In this document: positions 47,420-61,359 of the stretch, one piece after another
Layout of the letters: every line of letters begins with the position of its first letter
Numbering within the stretch: position 1 is the stretch's first letter
NCBI RefSeq assembly: GCF_933775445.1
Contig: NC_065873.1
Span: 5,456,001-5,520,000, forward strand
DNA: 64,000 bases
From: Argentina anserina
Lineage: Eukaryota > Streptophyta > Magnoliopsida > Rosales > Rosaceae
Reading direction: 5' to 3'
Notes under the pieces: model-generated
What the model was told of the DNA's origin: nothing
Databases searched by the model: none
What the model saw: the letters and a program-made list of their open reading frames with translations, nothing else
Position numbers and translations under genes: made by a program

Positions 47420-49969
47420 GTTGCCCTCAAATTTCACTTTTTATTTTTTATTTATTTTTCATTATTCAACAGTATTAAATTTTAATTTTTTATCAGATAA
47501 GTTCCAGGTTTGAAACCTAAAATACTACAATAAATCTGGTATTAAGTCGAATTCACAACCAAATTGTACTTGGCACGATCTTAAATTTCTACCCATAGAA
47601 AAAGTAAAATTTAGTCCATTTAATTATGTTTGAATTTTGAACATCAATGAAGAAGTATGTAAAAAAATGCAAAATTTGACATATGGCAAGACATATTCAA
47701 CTTTTGTTGATCGGACTAATCTCATCTCCAAAGAAATGCCAAAGTTTCACAAATTCAAATTCATACTCATCATACTCTCTCCCTCTCTCAACATTCTTAC
47801 TCAGCTCTGCATATGATAATTAGTTGTCAATTCAATCTCAAAGTAAATGCATGTAATGTTCCTAACCAAGCCTTAGTTGCATTTTGTTGACACAAGGGAG
47901 TCCTCAAATGCTCTAGTATACTTTAGAGTTTAGACATCCTTTTCTTATAAAGAAATTTATTTCGAGACTTCCTATATTGAAATCTCTATAAACAAGAATT
48001 CAATTTTTTATATTTGAATGATTACATAAGACGAAGAGTTATGTAATCCGTCACTGCAAATCCTCACTGCTAAAAAGTAGCGACAAAAGGAACACATGGA
48101 AGTTGTTTGGGAGTATATTTGTTTTTTTTATACAATGAACACATGCATTTGACATAGCTCCTTGAAATACAGTTACAAGCATCTCTACTGGAGACTCTTA
48201 GAAGAACATTGTTATTCTAGAAGTTTTACTGGAAAATGATATATTTTAGTAACGACATTCTTACAGTTATGGAATTTTCTTTTGTTAGGTGTTGCTTTCA
48301 ATTGAAGGAAGAAATTACTTTTGGGGTATAACTAATATAGTAACATGAGTCCTCAAGTGATATGAGTATAGGAAGGTAGCAAGCCATTGACGGATGCAAA
48401 TTGCCCATAAGAAGTATGTAGAAACGATAGCAGACTGATTGTGATGTCTATCTAGGAAGGTAGCAAGCAAATAGGTCACGAATCCCGCATCGCCTAATAG
48501 GAGCACTTTGTGCAACATTCTTAACATGTTTTTACCTCCATTTCTACTTTGCTTAGCTCTTATTATAATATTAAGTCATTTAGTCATAGTAGGAGTCTTC
48601 GGTGGCATTGATGGATTTGTGCTTAAACGAGTTGAAAACGCAGAAATAGTCTAAAATCCTTGTTGGACTAGTAAACCTAGGTGGATTATGAGTCTTCATC
48701 TTTCGACGTTTCTATTGCATTGGCGATATGTTGAGAATCCTGCTTGCATTAGGAATCCTTTTTAGACTAGGAAACGTACAATTTGGGAAAATCATATTTG
48801 AACTGAAACTTTTATTCCGTAACTTTCCTAATAGTACTTTCCTACTCCGTAACTTACTTGTCTTTATTCTTGTCTTTTATTATTTTCAGATTTTAAAGAT
48901 TAGATTGTGTAGCTAAAATGAAGAACCAAATAGAGGAAAAGAAGTAAAGGAGGAAAATAAAGAAAGAATGAGACACCTATGTTAATACATGTTCTTCTAC
49001 AAGCCCAAAATCAAGCTTGACGTGCAAAGATCCGAGTCAGTAGTCTTAAAGCCCACGCCAAGCTTAATTTAAAGCCAATCGTAAATTGAGCACAACACGT
49101 AATCCACGTAGACCCAAGCTACGTTTTAGGGCTTATGAGATTGGGTGTGGTGTGGAAGGTGACGGAAGTACATGAGGTCCATTTAGGGATTTTTGTTTAT
49201 TGACGGTTTTGGACTTGGAACCAAAACTCAAGCTCAATAACCTAAATTTTGACATGGGCATGCAAAGATGAGATCAACCATATCCATAAGCTTGAACACA
49301 ATAACATGCCTTAGCCAAAGTTGTTAGCTTTTCCGATCACCCCCTTTTACCCTGCGATAATTCCTTTGTTTATAGGCTAAACACATAATCTCATCTCTCT
49401 TTCTTATTTATTATTAGTATTGTTATACAAGCTACTAAAAACCATTGTGACTCTTCTCAGTGAGATTACCTATTATGACATCTATTTTATCATTTCAACT
49501 CATCACAACAACTATTCCCTATGAGTTTGCTTCTCCAATTTCACACTTCATCCTAATAGTACAAGAGCATCCTCTAATTCATTTGGGTAATGTATTGTTC
49601 AGGGTATTTAGCTTAACCACTTTAGTATTCTTTCAAAGTCCATTGGCTTCAGCCCATGAACCTGTTTATTAGCCATCACTTCTCCCATCTATAAATTGAG
49701 GCTTCATCCCAGCAACAAGGGGACTTCCCAACAGTAAAACGCAGAACTCCCCTAAGCATAAAACCAAGCAATACATCCCAAATCCCTCAAGCATACCTCT
49801 CTAAACATCCCAAATCCCTCAAGCAAGAGAGAAAAAATGAGACAACCAAACTAAAGGAGAAAAAGAATGAATTGATCAAAGGAGATTGCACCCACCAATG
49901 ACAAAAATAAGTGAAAAAAATTGAGGAGAAAAAGTCCAAGCTATAATATTCAAGAAGGCAAAACTCTTA

Positions 49970-51250
49970 TATAAATAGCACATCATTCACACAAAAAAAT
50001 CATCACTTCTCCTTAGCATTCAAGAGTTGAAACTCTACCAAAACACCACCATAAACTTCCCCCACAAATCAGCCAAGCCGTCCACCCCAAAACCATCATC
50101 ATCTCCACCGAGTTTCACCTATTGCAGCCGTACCTTTAAGGTTCCTACAACGTGTTATTTTCACAATTCATCTCCATGACTTCGTTTATTTATGTTAATC
50201 TACAATTCTTTGTCTATGAAGAGTGTAAGTTGTTGTTTATGTGGAAGTATTGGCTTTGTATTTGTTTCAAAATTTTCAGATTGTATTTGATATGTTTTTG
50301 AGACTATGTCGAATCTATGTTCTTATAATTATTAAAATTTGTATTTCTATTGTTGTGGTCTACTTTTCTTTTACTTACTCTTAGATAATTTTCAGATATG
50401 TGCATATGAATTTAGTGTTTGAATGCAGTCCCTAAGATTGTATTTAAGTGCTATCTTCATCATCCATATTGACACAAATCAAATCATGTCCTAAGTAGGT
50501 TCGGTTAGTGTTAATTAAAGTGGGAAAATCTGAAAATTTACATGTACCAAATGGTGAGTGACGCCACTGTGAAGCATGTCTTCAACAAAATTTTGGTGCT
50601 TCAATGTAATCTTGTTTGATTTCTACCCTAAGTGTTGTTAAACTTGATTGCATGCAATTTAGGTGATGCCCTAAGTCAACCTAAACGTCAATAGAAATCT
50701 TGCATGATTAGATGTTCCCCTAAGGTTCTAATTTTATTGGTGTCTAAAAGTATGTAATCAGATGAATTACAATGCATGATAAAACCAAATTTGTAATTAT
50801 GCGGTGCATTGGTGAATTTAGTTTAGTTTGATAGAGAGAAGTCGATCATGTAAATAGTAATTTAGGTTTTATTTTAGTAGTTAATAATCAATCTCAAACC
50901 CCATATTATTTGTTAACACTAAAAGTTTAGAATTCCCTTCATTCCCCGGACTGAACGATCTTTGCTTATTCTATATTAACGATGACATTTTACATGGTTA
51001 ATTGTGTGACGCTCGCGCGTCCCATCATCGCCCAGGAGAAAATGGGAGTTGTGCTTATATGAGCAGAGTTAACTTCCCATAGTGAGAACGTGTTTTCAAA
51101 TGCTATATCAACCAAATGTCACCCGTAAGTATAAGAGTCAAGTTATAGTATAGTTAGATTGTGAGTAGGGGATATCGTACCTAAGGGATTGGAAAACCCT
51201 CTCTAGCTAGGAGAACTTAAGGGATGCTAGAAGAATATGTAAATGTACAA
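49970..51250. repeat. LTR-retrotransposon-like non-coding relic
   Basis: A promoter-like TATATAAATAGC (near 49,970) is followed by a CA-rich leader, then by non-coding sequence with motifs that I associate with dispersed plant LTR elements (GACTGAACGATC, GTGACGCTCGCG, GGGGATATCGTACC). No gag or pol is visible. The borders are not defined. Confidence 0.3.
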
Positions 51251-52371
51251 GTCACAAATCAAGGCTCACAAGTGAACCCAAATTCATGATGGATATATGC
51301 AAGATGATGTAGTGATTCAAATTTATTTAAGATGTGGAGTTACTTCTAAAAACTAAATGACTACCTAAAATGTAAACTAGACTATGCTAAACTAGATGTG
51401 ATGAAATTGATGGGAGTTAGGACTTAAGGTTTCTACCTCTAACTTCTCTTGTGAACAATGATGCTACTAAATTGAATGATGTCACTCTAACTAGCCAATT
51501 TCTCTCATTGTATCCCTCTCGGCTATGACAAGGGAGAATCTCCCTTGTTAGTATCAAACAACCCCTCTCGGGTGTAGTTCTTAACTACTCAAGTCATGCA
51601 TGTGAATCCAGTTAAGTATCAAATGCATTACCAAGTGCATAAAATTTGGAAATGAAGAAATCATACAAACCAATCATGTTTATCTCTAAGTGATTGTAGT
51701 TCACAACTCTAACATGCACATATGATATGCTATTATGCTTTAAACAACTAAAGTTAATCAAGCAATCATTCATCATGTCATGACAAGCAATCATACCGAA
51801 ATCAATTAAGTTTAAGCATGAATGTTCAACTTTTGAACTAACATATTAGAGTGCTATAGAATAGTCCATCAAACAAAATATTTACATCAATGTCATACAA
51901 GATTGGCTAAGGCTTTCACCATAGCCCCAACAAACTAACTACTCACTCATAACCAAATACATAAGTTTCAACATGTTTATGAAAATCAAAGTAAAAAGAG
52001 AGTAGAAAGGTGACTAGTGAATCTCAAGTTGAGGATAATGTGGATGAACTCATGGAGGTCTTGACATGGTGGTGATGAAGGTGGTGGTGATGGAGATCCT
52101 CAAATGATGTTATTCCTCTTTTTTCTCCTTGCTTGATGATGTTATGAAAATGGTGGATGATGAGGTGATGAAACTTGGTGTTTTATGGAATGAGATGGGT
52201 AGATGGTGGTGATGGTAATATAGGTTATAGCTTGAAGGTGGTGGTGGTGATGGAGATTTTGTGGAGGAAAAAAAGTAGAGAAAAAATGAGAGAGAATGGT
52301 GTAGTGAGTGGTTATTGAAGAAGTGGATGATGAATGCGGAAGTAGGTGGTGAGACATTGGTGAAAAATGAG

Positions 52372-52392
52372 AGAGAGAGAGAGAGAGAGAGC
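52372..52392. repeat. (GA)n microsatellite
   Basis: A pure GA run inside a purine-rich stretch. Confidence 0.9.
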
Positions 52393-53250
52393 CCTCCTTT
52401 AGCTGCCTTCTTTTCAAAACACAAATAGAGATTAGAGACAATGCAAGAGTGTAGGAGTAGTCAAACTTTGCGAAAAACAAGGCTAAAGGCTAAAGAAAAG
52501 CATGTGGATGCATGACTAGGTAATTATGGACTTAGAGGTGATGATTATATTCAAAATCAAATCAGATTTTTGCATGTAATATAGGTGTGAACTTTTGGAC
52601 ATTGGGGAGCCATGATGGTGTGGGAAAGAGAGAAAGTGGTGTAGTTAAATCCCAACTAAAAAAATGAGATCTAGTTGTGATAGAACAATATGTTGCTCCT
52701 CCATAAAGTTAGCCGGAAAATGCATGGCACCACCAAAAGTGGTGGTGCTTGGAAAATTAGTGAAATTTCAAATTTTTCTCTTCTCATCAAGATTTTATAC
52801 AAAACATGAAATGAATTAGTCTAAATTAAATTAAACACATAGAACAAGTAAATTTCATGTTTTAGGGAATTAGAATACATGAGAATTATGATTTAACATG
52901 CTACCTCAAGAACACAATCGTGCAGGTCAATGAGCCAAAATTAACAATATCCTCAGCTCATCAACTATGCAGACTGAGCTATTACGTGATCCATCCATTT
53001 CTATAACTTAGAGAAGAAGGTCTAGTTTGTTGTACTAGAAAGTATTATGGAAAACTTAAGAAGCAAAAATGGTCAGTAACTCATTAAATTCCTAATTAAA
53101 GGACTTTCAACTATTTTCTTTTCCTCTACACTTAACTAAAAACTAACATTTTTTTGTTAATATTGTAAATGAATATGAATAGGAAGTTTTTATTTATACC
53201 TCAAAAAATGGTATTTAGATCTCCCCAATTTTTCAAAAATGCCCATAATC

Positions 53251-53533
53251 TAATAAAATCAATAAAACACTATTTTTTACTTTAAAAATTCATTCAATTG
53301 ATTCAAACCTATTGTAATTCAATTGATTCAAACTTATTATAAATATATCGAGTCTCTCAAGCTTGAGTGGAATCATAGTATAATAAAATCAATAAAACAC
53401 TATTTTTGACTTTAAAAATTCACTCAATTGATTTAAACCTATAATAATTCACTTGGTTCAAACTTATTATAACTATATAGAGTCTCTCAAGCTGGAGTAG
53501 AATCACAGTATAATAAAATTAATATACAATTTT
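53251..53533. repeat. 130-base tandem repeat
   Basis: Units start with TAATAAAAT(C/T)AATA at 53251, 53381 and 53511, exactly 130 bases apart. The first two are complete and about 90% alike; the third stops after some 20 bases. AT-rich and non-coding. Confidence 0.9.
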
Positions 53534-53882
53534 ATAATAATAAAATGCATTCAAACAAGAGGATCACAATAAACTGGAAGAATAAAAAGCTAAAAGTTAA
53601 GAAAAATAAACGTCTACAAAATGAGACAATATTTTTGTTACGATGCATATGTGAATTATTGAAAACAATGATATCATTGTTTAGTTAGATCCTTCTTGTT
53701 TGAAATTATTATTGTAAAAAAGATTGAGAAATCATATGTATTGTATTGAAATCTTCGTTTTTTTATTTATTTTTATATTTATCTGTATTAGTAATTTAGC
53801 ATTTGTTGATAAAGTCTAAGTGCTGTTTTAGGAGGTATGAATTGAAGCTCCCTTATGAATATATTTTGATGTCGATAATAAG

Positions 53883-53972
53883 CTTGAGCATTTTTGGTCT
53901 GAAATAATGATTTCTTAATAATATTTGATTTTTAATCACAAAATATTTACTGGTATTTTCACACACTCTTAA
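53883..53972 (+). repeat. 90-base segment shared with SPP intron 9
   Basis: CTTGAGCATTTTTGGTCTGA and the following TTTTTAATCACAAA...TTACTGGTATTT correspond to 58525-58613 within the SPP gene. The orientation is the same. Confidence 0.8.
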
Positions 53973-54121
53973 CAAAAAAATACATGGCAATAGGGTTAGT
54001 GTCGCGTGCTCATAATATAGCCGCACGACGATTCCGGGCCAAAGAAAACATAGAACGTAGAAAAGGAAAGAAAAAAAAAAGGAAAGAAAAAATAAACGTT
54101 ATGAGTGAAAGAGGTCGTTGG

Positions 54122-54257
54122 TATATAACCATATCCACCTAAAGCCTCTAGTGCGAGAAGCCAACCTCTTCACTCTTCTTCTTCTTCTTCTTCTTCTTCT
54201 TCCTCCTCCTCCTCCTCAATCTCCGCACAAGTGTCTGCCTTCTGTTCGCCTCATAGC
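54122..54257 (+). promoter_or_regulatory. SPP core promoter and non-coding first exon
   Basis: TATATAA at 54122-54128 is followed by a CT-rich 5' UTR with (CTT)n then (CCT)n near 54170-54215. The first exon ends at 54257 with a strong donor, GC|GTAAGTAT. A 5' UTR intron of about 650 bases (54258-54911) leads to the exon with the ATG at 54925. CT-rich leaders and leader introns are common in highly expressed plant genes. Confidence 0.6.
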
Positions 54258-54924
54258 GTAAGTATCTATTCGAATTTCGATAACAAATTGGGGAAAATTT
54301 TAGGGTTTAAACCCTGTGCTTATTAGATGTAATTAAAATTAGATTCTTGTACTTATCTCTATTAATTCATTCTCTGAATCTCAATGATGAATAATATGAA
54401 TAGATGATGCCTTAGTTCTTGGCCTTGTATTGTTTTGTTTCTTTGTTTAATCTTTAGTTTAAATCATACTTTAGTTGAATTCTGTAATCGATTCATTCGT
54501 TTTCCTCCGTCTTCGATCTTGAGAGTTGGGTAAGATTCTTGGTCTATTATGAATGGAGTTCTGAGATTGCTTTACTTGATTGCTATTTGCAGTTCGCCAC
54601 ATTTATAAGCTTGACTGTTTGATTGTTTAATCAAACTGCTGCAATTACTATCTTTAGCTTACTGAGTTTTGAACTTGATGGAGAAAAGTTCATATTCTTG
54701 ATTGTTCCATTCCATAATCATGGCACAGTAGTCATGGTACCACTGGATTACAAGAAAGTACATGATTCAGTTTCATATTCTCTTTGTCAATATTGGAAAA
54801 TATGACCTTTTGTTTTGGTAAATTTCTTGTTCGGATGACTATGAAATGATATATTCCTAATTGTTGTAAGTAGCAAACTTTGTGGGTTGCTAATACTTGA
54901 TGTTTTAATAGATCTGTGGACAGC

Positions 54925-57900
54925 ATGGCAGCTATAAGTTCTTTGGTGGGAAGTGTTCCCCAAATCGGTCAGCCGTGGAAAATATGCAGAGATGATGGTT
55001 ATTCAAAAAGGCGGGCGAAGAATTCTGTGGTCTCCATCCATGGCTCTCGTCTACCCCTCTTTTCCTCTCAGACCAGGTATTTTCTTCTACGGATTATTTT
55101 ATCCCTGCTGATTTGGTTCACCCTTGACTAATTGCTAATATATGTTTCCTATCATATATATTTTTCTATTTTCAATAAGAAAATGAAATTGACTAAAACT
55201 TGAACAAAACTTAACTCGTATATTTTGCAAATCAAATAAGTCCGTATTCCTGCAGTGTTGTGTTGACTTCAATATAGCTCACAACCCATTTATGAAATTT
55301 AATAATCACTTTGTGCTATGTAATAATGTGTATCACTTAATGTGTTAATATTCTATTATATAATACCATTGGATATGACTGAGAAATTTTATTATTTTCT
55401 GGGCGTTTTTGTGGATGAAAGACGTCTTCTTGAAGTTGGTCCGGGTAGATCAAGTTTACAAAGAAAGAAGAGTAATAGTTGGGAACAACGTATCTCCATA
55501 TTCGGAGAGCCTTTGATTGGAGCATCTTTTCCACAAAAGTATAATAGCATTTCTAGCTCTTTTTGCCAAAGTAGATGCACTTCCTGGCAAAGTAGAAGCC
55601 GTCATCGCCTCCGGATGTCCAGACCAAGTGCTTTTCCTGACAGAACTTCTTTCAGTTTATCCAACTGTAAACTTGAGAAGGCTTTTGTAAGTGACAAACC
55701 CAAATTTACTTCTATTGGAATTCCAAATCCAACATCTTTGTACAGTTTGGCATGGATTGGCTCTAATTTCTCTTCTTCTGGGCTGTAGAAATATTCACCA
55801 TGGGAATTGTTGGATTTTTTTTAAAATGTAGCTTACTGATTGACCTAAATTTTATTCTCTTACAATATATGGGTTTTCATTGTCACTTTTCTTCTTTCAG
55901 ACAGATGTTGTAGGTTGATTTGAATGGTTTCTTTAGACTCTCTTGATCCAATAAAATGTGTATACTAGATGCCTTGTGTTTCCTGTTTTTTATTTACTAA
56001 ATTCATATAATGATATATTTTTTAGGTTTTAATGAGAAACATTACTGTACGACTAGTCATGCTTCAAGACATTTCCTGATTATCCTGATCCATATATTTT
56101 TAGGTGAAGGATGTTCATATTCCATTTGCAACTGTTGGGCCAGATGAGCCACATGCAGCAAGTACATCCTGGCCAGATGGTATCCTTGAGAAACAGGAGC
56201 CAGATTTAGTATATTCTGGAGTAGAACAAACAGAGGTAGAGGAGTTTCTAAGCTCTGAACTGCCATCTCATCCAAAGCTGTATCGAGGACAACTAAAAAA
56301 TGGGCTGCGCTATCTGATTTTACCAAATAAAGTTCCGCCAACGAGGTCCGGCCTCTCTAGGAGCACATCTTATCTGCTTATATTTCTCTTGTTATGTTGA
56401 TAGATATTGTTTATGTTTTTTTTTTAATTTTTTAATTTTTACTCATAAATATATTTTTACAAAGAACACATTTGTTGGAGTTTTAGGTTTGAAGCACACA
56501 TGGAAGTGCATGTAGGATCAATTGATGAGGAAGAGGATGAGCAGGGGATTGCACATATGATTGAACATGTTGCTTTCCTTGGAAGTAAGAAACGCGAGAA
56601 ACTTCTTGGAACCGGGGCTCGATCTAATGCTTACACCGATTTCCATCATACAGTGTTTCATATTCATTCGCCAATTAGTACAAAGGTTTCTCCCTTCACA
56701 TTATGCTAACTGGTGCCATATGATCTTTAGTTGAAATTAGTTTTTATATTTTACTTAAGTCAACACCAAAGTCAATCAATTGATGCAGTATCTAGTCATT
56801 CTGGTTATGATGGGCTAAACATAATGCTTAAATTCATTAATATGAGTGAATTTATGAATTTTTCTTGTTAATAGACTCAAATATTGAAAAAGAGGAAAGA
56901 AAGAAGGATTCGAAACATCATGTCCTTGAACAGAGGAGAGATTTATAGTACCATGAGTCATGTACCCTTTGATATGAAAGGAGAAATTGTAAAACCAATA
57001 ATGATGATTGGTGAAAGTCATAAAGGAGCAGACATGTAGAAGCTGAGAATTTTTAGGGAGGCTTGGTGGAGCTGGGTGTATGTAATAGGGTGTTATTTTT
57101 TTCCTTTCAAGAAAATTTTAAAGCTCTTTAGGGTTTAAGTGCTTTGGCTGTAATTTAGGCAGAAAGAAATTGAAGGTTATATGACAACGGTAATGGAGTT
57201 GGGGTGGAAGTCAGATTCTTGTCTGCCTAGTGGGCTTCTGGTATAATTAAATTAAATACTATACGTCCTCATTTTCTAGTCCTATTGTAGTTTCTTCTGT
57301 TTTATTTCCTGTAGCTTACTTAGAAATTCTTGTTTCTTGTTTCTGGTCACTTCTTGCAATAAAAGCCTTTTTTTTGTTTATATTCCAGAAAGGTAAAAAA
57401 AAGTAATTGAGATTATCACAATCTAGTATCTTATAAATATATTGACAACAAATGCTGCTTTCCAGGATTCTGATGAAGATCTCCTTCCAAATGTGCTGGA
57501 TGCCTTGAATGAGGTAATAGTGATCAATTGTCCATTATGAATGCACTACATGCTTAGTATGGACGTATTCTAGTCTTTCAATCTAAACTTTTACTTTTAC
57601 CATACATAATATTATCTATCTATTTCTACAAAAAAAAGAAGATATTAGGAGGTTTGTAGTTTTAAGGTCTCATTTGTTTCTGCTTCGTGCATGCTACAGA
57701 TTGCTTTTCACCCAAAATTCCTTTCTTCTCGTGTTGAGAAGGAACGTCGGGCTATACTTTCAGAACTACAGATGATGAATACAATAGATTATCGCGTTGA
57801 CTGCCAGGTTTGGACTAGGGAGGTTAATTATATATTAACTTGTTATTGAATTTGTACTTCTAAGCATCATCTGAACTTGTGCACGGTTTCATCTGGAGCA

Positions 57901-59981
57901 CAGTTATTACAACACCTGCACTCTGAAAACAAGCTAAGCAAAAGGTTCCCGATTGGATTAGAGGAGCAGATTAAGAAGTGGGATGTAGATAAAGTGCGGA
58001 AATTTCATGAGCGATGGTACTTCCCTGCAAATGCAACCTTATACATTGTTGGGGACATTGAAAACATCTCAAAAACAATTTATCAAATTGAGGTATCTAA
58101 GACTTCGTCCTTTATCATGGATAGTAATTAATGATTCACTTCTAGAGTCATGGACAGACTACTTTTTACTGCAGGCTGTCTTTGGACAAACTGGTCAGGA
58201 AAATGGGTCGGCACCTACTCCTAGTGCGTTTGGTGCAATGGCTAGTTTCCTTGTCCCGAAGCTTTCAGCTGGCCTGAGTGGAAACTTTCCCACTGAAATA
58301 TCGTCTAATTCCATCGATCAAACTAAACTCCTTAAAAAGGAAAAGCACACTGTCCGTCCACCTGTGAAGCATAATTGGTCTCTGCCTGGAAGTAGTATGG
58401 ATTTGAAGCCTCCACAGATATTTCAGCATGAATTGATACAGAATTTCTCATTTAATATGTTCTGCAAGGTACAAGGCACTGTAGAGTTTTTCCACCTATG
58501 TACTAAGTTGTGTGTCTATTGAATCTTGAGCATTTTCGGTCTGAAATAATTCTTAACTAATATGGTTATTGATTTTTAATCACAAATGTTTTACTGGTAT
58601 TTAACACACTATCTTCTAAGCATGTATTGTGGAACTATTGCAGATTCCTGTGAACAGGGTTCGAACTTATGGTGATTTGCGAAATGTTCTAATGAAGAGA
58701 ATATTTCTTTCTGCTTTGCACTTCCGAATTAATACAAGATACAAGGTCCACTTTAGACTCACCAAATTCTCAGTTCTTTACCATCGCAAAAGTTGCTACT
58801 TGACCGGATTCCGTTTATGTTCTATATTTGAGTATCTTCATGATACACCATGCACTGGCTTAATTAATAATTGAAAATTGCAGAGTTCAAATCCGCCATT
58901 TACTTCAATTGAATTGGATCATAGTGACTCTGGAAGGGAAGGATGTACAGTCACTACTCTTACTGTAACCGCTGAACCCAAGAACTGGCAAACTGCAATA
59001 AGAGTTGCTGTTCACGAGGTTTGTGTTTCTGTCTGGCACTACACTGGAATTGAAAAACTTGTTTATGGGTTTTTAGTATAGTACCCATGCTGTCAATACT
59101 GAGAAGTTCTGTACTTCTGTTTGACAATTTGCAACATTTATCTCAAAAAGATGAAAAACATTTGACCATGGAACATAATTCTTCACCTTTTATTCGTATT
59201 TTGTATGTCTCACATGATCTTGCAGAAATGAATCAATGACATATTCGATTTCCTTTTGCTTTTGTTTGTTGCATAAAACTGAGCATGACAATTGACCACT
59301 TTGATGTCTTGGTCTAAAAGCTGTAAACAGTGTATACTGTGTTCCCTCAATATGTTTTTTTTTTTTGGATTATGGTGTAGTTGATTGCTAAAATATAACT
59401 ACAACGTTGTTGTTCTGTGTAGGTTAGAAGGCTGAAAGAGTTCGGTGTTACTAAGGGTGAATTGACACGTTATATAGATGCTCTATTAAAAGACAGCGAG
59501 CATCTGGCAGCTATGATAGATAATGTATCTTCAGTTGATAATTTGGATTTCATTATGGAGAGTGATGCACTGGGCCACACTGTAATGGATCAGAGACAAG
59601 GGCATGACAGTCTGGTTGCTGTTGCTGGAACTGTTACTCTTGAGGAGGTAATGCTTAATCATTCATTATTTGCGAGTGTCACTTGGTACTGAAAACCAGA
59701 TATGAGAACATGTAGACTGGTTGTATTTTGATTGTATGGAGCACATAATATGTTCAGGGCTGTGATTTAGATGATGATGCATTTTAGGGGGTCTGAGGCT
59801 TTTAAGTTTTAAGCGATAATGTAGTTTAATTATTTTTGCTCCTCAAAATTGGATTAACAACTAAGTTGATTTATTGAAGCAAATTATTGTTTTATTCTTT
59901 AAATTGAAGTCCCAAAATATTGTCTAATCCTTGAAATTTATATTAATTAATTTCAGTTATTAATAGTATTGTTTGTTTTTC

Positions 59982-60012
<31 letters not shown>

Positions 60013-61322
60013 TTTGTAATTGTGTAGGTTAACTCTATTGGCGCCAAGGTGTTGGAATTTGTTGCTGATTTTGGAAAGCCTACTGCACCCCTTCCTGCTG
60101 CGATTGTTGCTTGTGTTCCAAAAAAAGTGCATGTTGACGGAAAGGGTGAAACTGAGTTCACCATTTCCCCTGATGAGATTATAGCTGCTACGAGGGCTGG
60201 ATTGGAGGACCACATCGAACCTGAGCCAGAGGTGTCCTTCCTTATAAACTTGGCCTGCTTCCTCCCTTAACTTCATTGCTTATATATCTCTGGAAAGTTC
60301 TTCCTGACTTCATTGTTTGCTGGTTTTCTGTTTTTGTTTTGCAGCTTGAGGTCCCAAAAGAATTGATATCTTCATCGCAGTTACAGGATTTAAGGCAGGA
60401 GCGCATGCCATCCTTCATCACCTGTAGCCCAGAAACAAGTATGACAAGAATTTATGACAAGGAAACAGGGATCACTAGAGCTCGTCTCTCAAATGGAATT
60501 TCCATAAACTACAAGGTATCTCTTGCATATGTTTTACTTGGACGTGGTCGTATTCTTGTTGTTTAGTTTCTCTTCTATCAAATAAAGTTTCAGTGCACAT
60601 AACTGTGTAAGAAGATTGAGCTATATAAATATGTGAAAAGAAGATGCAGCCTGATCACATCATGTCATACATTATTGTGGGCTATATTAGCAGTGTGTGG
60701 TTGAGATTGATCATCATTTGAAAATTCAGATGCCATGCCCCAGCTATATTCTCTCTAATTTGTGTGCTTACTGATGCAGCAAACGCGATGCTTAGGAACC
60801 GGGATCTACAAACTCTTAAGATTTAAGGAGTTAAACACTTACAGATTTTAGGAATTATGATTCACTCCGAGGTTTCTCATCTTTTTAGGCTACACACTGT
60901 AGTTTAGGCTTCACGCTAATCCCATCACAGGAGAACACAGAATTATCTAATAAATCTTATTCAATAAAACATGACACGGTAATTTGGCGCTTGTACTTAT
61001 ACGAGAGCTTATAACTGACAAACCAGTGTTAAAGACTCATTAGGACTCTTAAGAATAAAAGTCCTAATAAAGGAAATTTCAAAACTTCTAAATTGAAATA
61101 ACACTTTAAAAAGACACAAAGAAGAAACTTCAAAGGACACAAATGTTAGACTTATACAATCAGACATAGCTTTCACTCCATGCTGCTGAAATCATCGAGA
61201 ACTTAATCAAGCCCATAGAAAGGGAATGATTAGATAAACTCTATTCCATTTCTTCTGCCTATAAAGCCTTTAATGGTTAGACTGTGATGTCCTCAACACT
61301 GACTTCCACCGTTATATATATG

Positions 61323-61359
<37 letters not shown>

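Larger units (their letters stand above)
47420..54121. other. Gene-poor region
   Basis: 6.7 kb without a supportable gene. It contains an LTR-like block (49,970-51,250), a GA microsatellite, and 130-base tandem repeats, listed separately. The short frames are AT-rich or GGTGGTGATGG-repeat artefacts (52,050-52,300). Confidence 0.5.

Noticed and set aside
52110..52480. Minus-strand Ser/His/Pro-rich frames
   Set aside because: Low-complexity translation of GGTGGTGATGG and GA repeats.
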